Below are positions 53,349-61,018 of a DNA stretch of 64,000 bases, in pieces. How positions within the stretch are numbered: position 1 is the first letter of the stretch; each line of letters starts with the position of its first letter. Made by a program: the position numbers and the translations under genes. The notes under the pieces are model-generated. The model saw only the letters and a program-made list of their open reading frames with translations. It did not search any database and was not told the DNA's origin. The DNA comes from Frigidibacter sp037095735 (GTDB lineage Bacteria > Pseudomonadota > Alphaproteobacteria > Rhodobacterales > Rhodobacteraceae): NCBI RefSeq assembly GCF_037095735.1, contig NZ_JBAWKD010000004.1, positions 248,001 through 312,000 on the forward strand, in the 5' to 3' direction.

Positions 53349-53891
53349 ATGCCGTCCGACACCGATCCTTCTACCGCTCCCCACATGACCGCGTCCCGCC
53401 CGCTGTCCCCCGCGCTGCAGGCGGTTCTGGCGCATATCGTCCGCCACGGTCCTATCGCGCGCGACACCAACGCCCGGTTCGACGCCGATGCGACGCTGGG
53501 CCAGCGCGTCGCCGACCGGGTCGCGGCCTTCGGCGGATCCTGGACCTTCATCCTGCTGTTCCTCGGGCTGCTGGTGGCCTGGACCGGCGGCAACTGGCTG
53601 GCGGACCGGGCGGCGCCCGATCCCTATCCCTTCATCTTCCTGAACCTGCTTCTGTCGATGCTGGCCGCGCTGCAGGCCCCGGTGATCATGATGAGCCAGA
53701 ACCGGCAGGCCGCGAAGGACCGGCTCGACGCCGCGCATGACTACGAGGTCAACCTGAAGGCCGAGATCGAGATCATGGCGCTGCACGAAAAGCTGGATCG
53801 GATGCGGGACGAGGATCTGAAGGCGATGCTGCTGCGTCAGCAGGAACAGATCGACCTCCTGGCGCGACTGATCGGGAAAAACATCTCCTGA
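53349..53891 (+). CDS. DUF1003 membrane protein
   Basis: 180 aa. Two membrane helices (WTFILLFLGLLVAWTGGNWLA and YPFIFLNLLLSMLAALQAPVIMM, residues about 65-125), then MSQNRQAAKDRLDAAHDYEVNLKAEIEIMALHEKLDRMR. This DUF1003 signature forms a cytosolic coiled coil. Function unknown; similar proteins are often annotated as cyclic-nucleotide-binding by error. GGAG seven bases before the ATG at 53349. Convergent with the acyltransferase, 65 bases between stops. Confidence 0.92.
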   Translation: MPSDTDPSTAPHMTASRPLSPALQAVLAHIVRHGPIARDTNARFDADATLGQRVADRVAAFGGSWTFILLFLGLLVAWTGGNWLADRAAPDPYPFIFLNLLLSMLAALQAPVIMMSQNRQAAKDRLDAAHDYEVNLKAEIEIMALHEKLDRMRDEDLKAMLLRQQEQIDLLARLIGKNIS

Positions 53892-53956
53892 TCAATGCGT
53901 TGCCTGATGTTGTTCAGATGATCCATAAGCCTCACGTATAAAGTGATGTTGATGGA

Positions 53957-54886
53957 TCAACGTCTTGATTCCAGTATCTTCTTCCAGCCGCGCTTCCCGT
54001 CCGGACCCTTCCAGCGGCGATGCACCCAGAACCATTGTTCGGGATGCTGGCGGACGACGGTCTCGAGACTGTCGTTCAGCGCCTGGGTCATCTCGGCGGG
54101 GGTCGAGGCCGGGATCGGCGCCTCGACCTGGATGCGGAAGCTGAGCCCGTCCTTCTGGCGGATGCCGTAGATCGGCACCAGCAGCGCGTCGTATTTCAGG
54201 GCGAGGTCCGCGGCCGAGGTCGCGGTCATCGCGGTCTGGCCGAAGAAGCGCAGCGGCAGGCCGTGCATCATGTGCTGGTCGACGACGATGCCCAGCATCC
54301 CGCCCGAGCGCAGGAACTTCACCATCCCCGCCAGCCCCTTGGCGCCGCGCGGGAACAGCGGCTCGCCCAGCGAGGTGATCGCGCGCAGGTAATGCGCGCC
54401 GAACAGGCGGTTCTTCATCGGCTTGTACAGGCCGCCGACCCGGAACCCCTTGGCGATCAGCGCCGCGCGGGCGACGTCGTAATTGCCGAAATGCCCGGTC
54501 ACCAGCACCACGGGGCGGTTCGCGGCCCGCGCCGCTTCCAGCACCTCCGCGCCGGCTCCCTCAAGCGGGATCGGCCGCACCCGGTCGACGAATTCGCGCC
54601 CCGAATACAGCTCGGCCACGGTGCGGCCGATGTTGTCGGGCACCGCGGTCAGCAGCCGGTCCAGCTCGGCCCGGTCGATGTCGGGCCAGGCATGGGCGAG
54701 GTTGTCGCGGATCCGCGCCCGCCAGCCGGCCAGCGGCGCCACCACCCGCGCCGTCAGCCAGCCGGTCAGCGGCACCCGCCAGCCGTAGGGCAGCATCCGT
54801 CCGACGCCCAGCAGCGCGCGCAGGGCCGCATCGCTCACCCTGTCGGCGAGGCTGGCGGGCGGTGGCTCTGGCGTCTTCTCGGTCAT
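53957..54886 (-). CDS. LpxL/HtrB-type lipid A biosynthesis acyltransferase
   Basis: 309 aa from the ATG at 54884-54886. Longer openings run into the upstream EamA gene. Acyltransferase motif VLVTGHFGNYDVARAALIAKG (H-x4-D) near residue 130, FPRGAKGLAGMVKFLRSGGMLGIVVDQHM, and HPEQWFWVHRRWK at the end are the LpxL/LpxM family signature. It transfers a secondary acyl chain to lipid A at the inner membrane. N-terminal hydrophobic patch around LPYGWRVPLTGWL. Shares the strand with EamA and DoxX genes, perhaps one unit. Confidence 0.9.
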   Translation of the reverse strand: MTEKTPEPPPASLADRVSDAALRALLGVGRMLPYGWRVPLTGWLTARVVAPLAGWRARIRDNLAHAWPDIDRAELDRLLTAVPDNIGRTVAELYSGREFVDRVRPIPLEGAGAEVLEAARAANRPVVLVTGHFGNYDVARAALIAKGFRVGGLYKPMKNRLFGAHYLRAITSLGEPLFPRGAKGLAGMVKFLRSGGMLGIVVDQHMMHGLPLRFFGQTAMTATSAADLALKYDALLVPIYGIRQKDGLSFRIQVEAPIPASTPAEMTQALNDSLETVVRQHPEQWFWVHRRWKGPDGKRGWKKILESRR

Positions 54887-54947
54887 CTCGGGTCGTGTCG
54901 CGGCGCGCGTTCGGGGCGCGGTGGGGGCTTCGGGGTCGGGCAGGGCC

Positions 54948-55796
54948 TCATACGCCGCCGTCGGCCGATGCCGTCGGGCGGGTGCGGGTTTCCCGGTGCC
55001 AGACATAGAGACCGGCCCCGGCGATCACAACCATCCCGACCAGCGTCCAGCCGTCGGGCAGCCGTCCCCAGAACATCCAGCCCCAGAAGGTCGCGAGGAT
55101 CAGCGAGCAATATCCGAAGGGGGCAAGGGCGCTGGCCTCGGTGATCGAGAAGGCGCGGATCACGAAGAGCTGACCGGCGGCGCCGATCAGGCCGATGACC
55201 AGGAAGCCCGGCAGGTCGTCCATCTCGATGGGCACCCAGATCCAGGGCAGGACCGCGGTGCTGACCAGCGTGCCCACCAGCCCGGTGTACAGAAGCGAGG
55301 TCCAGAGCGGGTCGCGGGTGCCGACCTTGCGGGTGACCAGCGCGAAGGCGGCATAGCAGCAGGCCCCGGCCAGCGGCAGCAGCGAGGCGGGGGCGAAGAC
55401 GCCCGAACCGGGGCGGATGATGATCATCGCGCCGACCAGCGCGGCGACGATGCCGGCGATGCGCCGCGGCCCCAACCGCTCGCCCAGGAACAGCGCGGCG
55501 CCCAACGTGATCAGTACCGGGTTCACGTCGAAGATCGCGGTGGCCTCGGCCAGCCCGAGATAGGTCAGCGACAGGAAGAAGATCGCGGTCGATCCGAACT
55601 GGCAGAGCGAGCGCAGGGCCTGCAGCCCGGGCACCGCGCTGCGCAGCGCCGTGCGCAGCCGCGGGGCCAGCAGGATCAGCAGCATCCCGGTCTGGCCCGC
55701 GTAGCGCGCCCAGACCACCTGCAGCGCTGGATAGCGCTCGCCCAGGTGCTTGGCGAGCGCGTCCATCAGCGTGAAGAGCACGAGCCCCAGCACCAT
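54948..55796 (-). CDS. EamA/DMT family transporter
   Basis: At least 282 aa with ten membrane segments in two EamA halves (MVLGLVLFTLMDALAKHLGERYPALQVVWARY..., and LLPLAGACCYAAFALVTRKV... onward to GMVVIAGAGLYVW). The first ATG in frame (55796) falls just inside the first helix. Conserved relatives have ~10 residues before it (RLSATTRGILT precedes here), so a non-standard upstream start is possible. Exports or imports small metabolites, substrate unknown. Confidence 0.85.
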   Translation of the reverse strand: MVLGLVLFTLMDALAKHLGERYPALQVVWARYAGQTGMLLILLAPRLRTALRSAVPGLQALRSLCQFGSTAIFFLSLTYLGLAEATAIFDVNPVLITLGAALFLGERLGPRRIAGIVAALVGAMIIIRPGSGVFAPASLLPLAGACCYAAFALVTRKVGTRDPLWTSLLYTGLVGTLVSTAVLPWIWVPIEMDDLPGFLVIGLIGAAGQLFVIRAFSITEASALAPFGYCSLILATFWGWMFWGRLPDGWTLVGMVVIAGAGLYVWHRETRTRPTASADGGV

Positions 55797-55959
55797 GGTC
55801 AGGATGCCGCGGGTGGTGGCCGAAAGGCGGGGGGCGATGCGGGGGGCGGGCAGGATCGGCTCCGGGGCGCGAGGGGGGCAGGGCCGCCGAACGCTAGAGG
55901 CGCGCCGGCGCGTCCACAATGGGGCGTCTGCCGGCGCGGACCTCACGTCATCCGCGGGA

Positions 55960-56337
55960 TCAGCGCCGGTCGATCGAGATCGGGCCCGGGCCGGCGGCGG
56001 ACAGGTAGAGCAGCGCGAAGCACATCGCGGCCGCGGCACTGCCGCCGTTCAGCGACGGATAGATCCCCTGCGGCCAATGCGCGATGTAATAGGCCGCCGC
56101 CATCAGCCCCGACAGAACGAAGGCCACGACGCGGGTCTGGAAGCCCAGCACCAGCGCCGCGCCCAGCACCAGTTCGAGACAGCCCGCGATCCAGGGCAGC
56201 GAGCCGGTCGGTGGCACCCGGTTCGCGGCCGGGAAGTGCAGGATCTTCATGCTGCCGTAGTTCAGCAGGATCAGCCCCACGGCAATGCGCATCAGGCTGA
56301 GGAAGGTGGGCGCAAGGCGCGTCCAGGCGGCGGGCAT
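55960..56337 (-). CDS. DoxX family membrane protein
   Basis: 125 aa, four membrane helices (FLSLMRIAVGLILLNYGSMKIL, LPWIAGCLELVLGAALVLG, VAFVLSGLMAAAYYIAHW, AAAAMCFALLYLSAAGPG). The pattern R-x-x-x-G-x-x-x-x-x-x-G at the start of helix 1 and the GxxE helix are DoxX traits. Family members are linked to thiosulfate/quinone chemistry or redox homeostasis, but function here is unknown. The ATG at 56335-56337 has GGAGA upstream. It follows the cinA 3' repeats by 13 bases. Confidence 0.88.
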   Translation of the reverse strand: MPAAWTRLAPTFLSLMRIAVGLILLNYGSMKILHFPAANRVPPTGSLPWIAGCLELVLGAALVLGFQTRVVAFVLSGLMAAAYYIAHWPQGIYPSLNGGSAAAAMCFALLYLSAAGPGPISIDRR

Positions 56338-56350
56338 GGCGGTCTCCGGT

Positions 56351-56425
56351 GTCGGTGGGTCAGAAGTCAGTCGGCCAGAAGTCGGTCGGCCAGACGTCAG
56401 TCGGGCAGACTTCAGTCGGGCAGCG
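56351..56425. repeat. 15-bp tandem repeat (5 copies) duplicating the end of cinA
   Basis: Units at 56351, 56366, 56381, 56396 and 56411, consensus GTCAGTCGGGCAGAC. Read on the minus strand, the unit is the last codons of cinA (CTG CCC GAC TGA, L-P-D-stop) plus three bases. Copy 5 is inside the gene; the other four lie after its stop. Confidence 0.85.
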
Positions 56426-56891
56426 CGGCGTTCAGCAGCGCCAGCGCATGGGCGACCGTCGCCGCGCGCACCGCCGAGCGGCCGCGGGGGCCGAACTCGA
56501 TGGTGGTGACGACGGTGGCGCGGCCGCGCATAGCAAGGCCGAAGCAGACGCGGCCCTCGGGCTTAAACTCGGACCCGCCGGGCCCGGCGATGCCGGTGAC
56601 CGAGACGGCGAGGCTCGCGCCCGAGCGGGCCAGCGCGCCCTCGGCCATCTCGCGCGCGATCTGTTCGGACACCGCGCCATGCGCCTCGAGCGTTTCGGGG
56701 CGGATGCCCAGCATCTCGATCTTGGCGGCGTTGGAATAGGTGACGAAGCCGCGGTCGAAGATGTCGGACGAGCCCGGCACCTCGGTGATCGCGCCGGCGA
56801 TCAGCCCGCCGGTGCAGCTTTCGGCGGTGGCGATGCGGGCGCCGGCGGCACGGGCGCGGGCCAGAAGCCGGGTGGCGGGTTCCCCGCTCAC
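56412..56891 (-). CDS. cinA: CinA C-terminal domain protein (nicotinamide-nucleotide amidohydrolase type)
   Basis: 159 aa from a GTG (56889-56891) that overlaps the pgpA stop (GTGA). CinA-C motifs: IATAESCTGGLIAGAITEVPGSSDIFDRGFVTYSNAAKIEMLG, then SVTGIAGPGGSEFKPEGRVCFGLA. The PncC-type enzyme deamidates NMN to nicotinate mononucleotide. The long N-terminal MoaB-like domain of full CinA is absent, as in many proteobacteria. The upstream open frame is inside pgpA in another phase. Its 3' end is tandemly duplicated. Confidence 0.92.
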   Translation of the reverse strand: MSGEPATRLLARARAAGARIATAESCTGGLIAGAITEVPGSSDIFDRGFVTYSNAAKIEMLGIRPETLEAHGAVSEQIAREMAEGALARSGASLAVSVTGIAGPGGSEFKPEGRVCFGLAMRGRATVVTTIEFGPRGRSAVRAATVAHALALLNAALPD

Positions 56892-57451
56892 AGCCCCATC
56901 ACCCCGTGGTAGATCCCGGCCAGCACGACCGAGCCCAGCGCCGCGAAGACCCCGGCGATCAGGTCGTCGAGCATCACCCCCGCGCCGTCGCCGCGCCGGT
57001 CGGCCCGGCCGACCCAGCCCGGCTTCCAGATGTCGAAGAGGCGGAACAGAAGGAAGGGCGCGACCCAAGCCGGCCAGGGCAGGTTGGTGACGCCGTGGCT
57101 CCAGAGCCCGTAGGAGACGGCTGCGAAGGCGATCCACTGGCCCGCGACCTCGTCGATGACGATTTCCGAGGGGTCCTCGCCGGGGCGGTCCTTCAGCACG
57201 GCATGGCAGCCCCAGAAGCCGAGGCCGGTGGCGAGGACCGTGGCGATCGCCACCAGAGGGAAGCCGCCCATGACATGCAGGAAGGTGCCCACCAGGATCG
57301 CCGCGGCCGAGGCCCAGGTGCCCGAGGCCGGGCGCAGGTAGCCGATGCCGCCCACCGTCACCAGTGCCAGCGGCAGCGTCCAGGGGCCGCGGCGCAGCTT
57401 GCGGGGCTGGTTCGGGTCCAGCCTCTCGGCCAGGGTTTCGCGTTCGACCAT
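56888..57451 (-). CDS. pgpA: Phosphatidylglycerophosphatase A
   Basis: 187 aa. Motifs GYLRPASGTWASAAAILVG, DPSEIVIDEVAGQWIAF and LFRLFDIWKPGWVGRADRRGDGAGVMLDDLIAGV give the DE and DD metal sites of PgpA. Three to four membrane helices. It dephosphorylates PGP to phosphatidylglycerol in the inner membrane. The first ATG (57449-57451) lies three bases after the ispDF stop. Four-base overlap with cinA. The ispDF-pgpA-cinA order is common in Rhodobacterales. Confidence 0.94.
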   Translation of the reverse strand: MVERETLAERLDPNQPRKLRRGPWTLPLALVTVGGIGYLRPASGTWASAAAILVGTFLHVMGGFPLVAIATVLATGLGFWGCHAVLKDRPGEDPSEIVIDEVAGQWIAFAAVSYGLWSHGVTNLPWPAWVAPFLLFRLFDIWKPGWVGRADRRGDGAGVMLDDLIAGVFAALGSVVLAGIYHGVMGL

Positions 57452-57454
57452 GGC

Positions 57455-58594
57455 CTAGTCTCCGATCAGGGTTGCGGTGGCGAGGGCGGCGATGCCCTCC
57501 TCGCGGCCGGTGAAGCCGAGCCGTTCCGAGGTCGTGGCCTTCACCGAGACGCGCCCCGGCTCAATCCCCAGGATCCGCGCCAGTTCCGCCTGCATCGCCG
57601 CGGCATGGGGGCCGACCTTCGGGCGTTCGCAGACGAGCGTGACGTCGACGTTGCCGATGCGGAAGCCTTTCGCGCGCGAAAGGTTCGCGGCATGGGCCAG
57701 GAAGATCTCTGACGCGGCGCCCTTCCACTGCGGGTCCGAGGGCGGGAAATGGCGGCCGATGTCGCCTTCTGCCAAGGCGCCATAGATCGCGTCGGTCAGG
57801 GCATGCATGCCGACATCGGCATCGGAATGGCCCAGCAGCGCCTTGTCATGCGGCACCTTCACGCCGCACAGGACGACGTGGTCGCCGGTCGTGAAGGCAT
57901 GCACGTCGTAGCCGTTGCCCAGGCGGATGTCGAAGCCCATGGACTGTCTCCTGTTGATCTCGGCCTCGGCCCGGGCGAGGTCGCCCGGCCAGGTGATCTT
58001 GAAATTCTGCTCGGCCCCCTCGACCACGGCAACCGCGTGACCGGCGCGGCGGGCGAGTTCGACGTCGTCGTCGGCGCCTTCGGGATGGGCGCGGTGGGCG
58101 GCGAGGATCGCGTCGAAGCGGAAGCCCTGCGGCGTCTGCGCGCGCCAGAGGCCGGCGCGGTCGCGGGTGCCGGTGATCCGGCTGTCCTCGGCCTGCCAGA
58201 GCGCATCGACGACCGGCAGCCCCGGTGCGGCGCCCGCGTGGGTGTCGAGCGCCGCCAGCACCCGTGCGATCACGGCGGGCGGCAGCAGCGGGCGGGCGGC
58301 GTCATGGATCAGCACCCGGTCGATCCCGGCGCCCTCCAGCGCCTGAAGCGCGTTCCTGACGCTGGCCGAGCGGGTGGCGCCGCCCGCGATCAGCGTGACC
58401 CGGCCGCCGAATTCGGCGACGCCGCGGGCCATGTCATCGGGATGCAGCACCAGAAGGACACGGTCGCAGCCGGTGAAGGCCCCGAGCGCGTGGGCCAGCA
58501 CCGGGCGGCCGGCAAGCTGCTGCCATTGCTTGGGTTCCTCGCCCCCGGCGCGGGTGCCGCGCCCGGCGGCGACGATGATGGCGGCGACGGTCAT
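57455..58594 (-). CDS. ispDF: Bifunctional IspD/IspF enzyme
   Basis: 379 aa fusion. Residues 1 to about 217 are MEP cytidylyltransferase (AAIIVAAGRGTRAG, EPKQWQQLAGRPVLAHAL, LIHDAARPLLPPAVIARVL, YRAHPEGADDD-like AHPEGADDDVELARRAG). From about 218 on is MEcPP synthase: FDIRLGNGYDVHAFTTGDHVVLCG, LLGHSDADVGMHALTDAIYGALAEGDIGRHFPP, then SVKATTSERLGFTGREEGIAALATATL. Steps 3 and 5 of the non-mevalonate isoprenoid pathway. The fused form is typical of alphaproteobacteria and Campylobacter. Divergent from dusB, and starts the ispDF-pgpA-cinA unit. Confidence 0.96.
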   Translation of the reverse strand: MTVAAIIVAAGRGTRAGGEEPKQWQQLAGRPVLAHALGAFTGCDRVLLVLHPDDMARGVAEFGGRVTLIAGGATRSASVRNALQALEGAGIDRVLIHDAARPLLPPAVIARVLAALDTHAGAAPGLPVVDALWQAEDSRITGTRDRAGLWRAQTPQGFRFDAILAAHRAHPEGADDDVELARRAGHAVAVVEGAEQNFKITWPGDLARAEAEINRRQSMGFDIRLGNGYDVHAFTTGDHVVLCGVKVPHDKALLGHSDADVGMHALTDAIYGALAEGDIGRHFPPSDPQWKGAASEIFLAHAANLSRAKGFRIGNVDVTLVCERPKVGPHAAAMQAELARILGIEPGRVSVKATTSERLGFTGREEGIAALATATLIGD

Positions 58595-58856
58595 CGCGTC
58601 GGTCTCTCCGGTTTCCGGCGTCTTCGGCCCTTGCGGGTTTCGGTCTAGGCGAGCCGGGCCGGGGCGGCAAGGGCAGGGCGGCGGCGGGATTCCCGGGGAT
58701 CGTTTGCAGGCAAGCGATTTTGGCGCTGCCCCAAAAGCACGCGCTTGTGATGAAAAAGCGGGCGACGGCCGGGTTTTGCCGATTGTCCAAGCTCTGGACG
58801 TTGCGATTCCATCGGCGATTGTCTACCCCGAAGGCGGACGCACAAGGAATAGGCAG

Positions 58857-59888
58857 TTGCCTTTGCAGATTGCAGGGATCTCTCTGGATCCACCGGTCTT
58901 CCTGGCCCCGATGGCGGGGATCACCGACCTGCCGTACCGGCAGGTTGTGGCGGGATTCGGCGCGGGGCTTGTGGTTTCGGAAATGGTCGCCTCTGGCGAG
59001 ATGCTGACCGCCAAGCCCTCGGTCCGCGCCAAGGCGCGCATCGATCTGGGGATCGGCGCGGGCGCGGCCTGCTCGGTGCAGCTGGCGGGACGCGAGGCGG
59101 GCGCGATGGGCGAGGCCGCGCGGCTGGTCGCCGATCTGGGCGCGCCAGTGATCGACATCAACATGGGGTGCCCCGCGAAGAAGGTGACGGGGGGGCTCTC
59201 CGGCTCGGCGCTGATGCGCGATCTGGACCATGCGCTGGGATTGATCGAGGCGGTGGTGGGCGCCGTCGAGGTGCCGGTGACGCTGAAGATGCGGCTGGGC
59301 TGGGATGGCGGCTGCCTGAACGCGCCCGAGCTTGCCCGGCGGGCCGAGGCGGCGGGGGTGCGGATGGTCACAGTGCATGGCCGCACCCGGATGCAGTTCT
59401 ACAAGGGCCGCGCCGACTGGGCCGCGATCCGCGCCGTCAAGGACGCCGTCACGATCCCGGTGGTGGCCAATGGCGACATCATCGACGCCGCGACCGCGCG
59501 GGCCGCGCGCGACGCCTCGGGCGCCGATGCGGTGATGGTCGGGCGCGGCATCCAGGGCCGGCCCTGGCGGATCGCCGAGATCGCCCACGACCTGCACGGC
59601 GCCCCGGCGCCCGACGTGCCTTACGGCCCCGCGCGGGCCGATCTGATCGAAGGACATTACGAAGCGATGCTGTCGTTCTATGGCCGCGACCTGGGTGTCA
59701 GGATCGCGCGCAAGCATCTGGGCTGGTATTGCGAGGCCGCGGGCGCCGAGCCCGGGCTGCGCCAGAAGCTTTTCACCGCCGCCGAGGCCACCGAGGTCGC
59801 GGGCCTGATCCGCTCGGGCTTCGCCGCGACCGACCGCGCCTCGGAAGCCGCGGCCGAGGCGGCTGCCGCCGCGTCGGAGGCCGCATGA
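58857..59888 (+). CDS. dusB: tRNA dihydrouridine synthase (NifR3/DusB type)
   Basis: 343 aa from a TTG at 58857, with AAGGA eight bases upstream. The open frame goes further back to 58374 but only through divergent ispDF. The residues after the TTG (PLQIAGISLDPPVFLAPMAGI) are family-like, and the first ATG lies beyond them. Dus motifs: APMAGITDLPYRQVV, catalytic Cys in DINMGCPAKKVTGGLSGSAL, VTLKMRLGW, TVHGRTRMQFYKGRADW, PVVANGDI and VMVGRGIQGRPW. FMN enzyme reducing uridines in tRNA D-loops. First gene of a dusB-ntrB-ntrC-ntrY series, as in Rhodobacter capsulatus (nifR3). Ala-rich C-terminus. Confidence 0.94.
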   Translation: MPLQIAGISLDPPVFLAPMAGITDLPYRQVVAGFGAGLVVSEMVASGEMLTAKPSVRAKARIDLGIGAGAACSVQLAGREAGAMGEAARLVADLGAPVIDINMGCPAKKVTGGLSGSALMRDLDHALGLIEAVVGAVEVPVTLKMRLGWDGGCLNAPELARRAEAAGVRMVTVHGRTRMQFYKGRADWAAIRAVKDAVTIPVVANGDIIDAATARAARDASGADAVMVGRGIQGRPWRIAEIAHDLHGAPAPDVPYGPARADLIEGHYEAMLSFYGRDLGVRIARKHLGWYCEAAGAEPGLRQKLFTAAEATEVAGLIRSGFAATDRASEAAAEAAAAASEAA

Positions 59889-60994
59889 GCGCGTCGTCCG
59901 ACAGGCGCGGGCCGGTTCTGGGTTCGATCTGGGCCTCGCTGCCGACGCCGGCGCTGATCGTCGACGCGACCGACCGCGTGACCGAGGTGAACCCGGCGGC
60001 CGAGGTGTTTCTGAACCATTCGGCGAAAAGCCTTGCCGGGCAGCCGATCCTCGACCGGCTGGCGATCGACGCACCGATCGAAGAGATCTTCGCCCGCGCC
60101 CGGGTGAACCAGTCGCCGCTTTTCGTGAACGAGGTCGATGTCGGCACCGGCGAGCGTCCGCCGGTCAGTTGCACGCTGCAGGTCTCGCCGCTGGCCGATG
60201 TGCCGGACATGCTGCTGCTGACCATCGCCCCGCGCGAGCTGGCCGACCGGCTGGGACGCTCGCAGCACACGCGCTCGGCCGCGCGCTCGGCCATCGGCAT
60301 GGCCGAGATGCTGGCGCACGAGATCAAGAACCCGCTGGCCGGCATCACCGGCGCGGCGCAGCTGCTGTCGATGGGCCTTGGCGCCGAGGACCGCGAGCTG
60401 ACCGACCTGATCGTGCTGGAGACCCGGCGCATCGTGAAGCTGCTGGAACAGGTCGAGCAGTTCGGCAACCTGCGGCCGCCGGAACAGCGCGCGGTGAACA
60501 TCCACGACGTGCTGGACCGGGCGCGGAAGTCGGCGCTGGTGGGCTTCGCCACCCATATGCAGGTGGTCGAGAACTACGACCCCTCGCTGCCGCCGACGCT
60601 GGGCGACATGGACCAGCTTCTGCAGGTGTTCCTGAACCTGCTGAAGAACGCCAGCGAGGCGACGAAGGGCCAGCCCGGCACCATCACGCTGCACACCTTC
60701 TACGACCTGTCGCTGCGCCTGCGCCGCAAGGACGGGACGGGGCGCGCGCTGCCCCTGCAGGTCGAGATCATCGACGACGGCCCCGGCATCCCGCCCGACA
60801 TCGCCGCCGAGATCTTCGAGCCCTTCGTCTCGGGCCGCGAGAACGGCACCGGGCTGGGGCTGGCGCTGGTCTCGAAGATCATCGGCGATCACGGTGGTCT
60901 GATAAACGTCGACTCGGTGCCCGGGCGCACCGTGTTCCGGATTTCGCTGCCGATCGCGCCCAAGGGCAGCGATCCCGACATGCCGTCCCCGTAA
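59885..60994 (+). CDS. ntrB: Nitrogen regulation sensor histidine kinase NtrB
   Basis: 369 aa, ATG at 59885 overlapping the dusB stop (ATGA). PAS domain about 15-115 (SLPTPALIVDATDRVTEVNPAAEVFLNHSAKSL). H-box MLAHEIKNPLAGITGAAQLL with the phosphorylated His at about 145. N-box LLKNASEATKG, G-boxes DDGPGIPPDIAAEIFEPF and GTGLGLALVSKI. Soluble, no membrane helix. It phosphorylates or dephosphorylates NtrC, with direction set by the PII protein and nitrogen status. Operon with dusB and ntrC. Confidence 0.96.
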   Translation: MSASSDRRGPVLGSIWASLPTPALIVDATDRVTEVNPAAEVFLNHSAKSLAGQPILDRLAIDAPIEEIFARARVNQSPLFVNEVDVGTGERPPVSCTLQVSPLADVPDMLLLTIAPRELADRLGRSQHTRSAARSAIGMAEMLAHEIKNPLAGITGAAQLLSMGLGAEDRELTDLIVLETRRIVKLLEQVEQFGNLRPPEQRAVNIHDVLDRARKSALVGFATHMQVVENYDPSLPPTLGDMDQLLQVFLNLLKNASEATKGQPGTITLHTFYDLSLRLRRKDGTGRALPLQVEIIDDGPGIPPDIAAEIFEPFVSGRENGTGLGLALVSKIIGDHGGLINVDSVPGRTVFRISLPIAPKGSDPDMPSP

Positions 60995-61018
60995 GGGGAC
61001 TGAACAGGAGACTGACCG

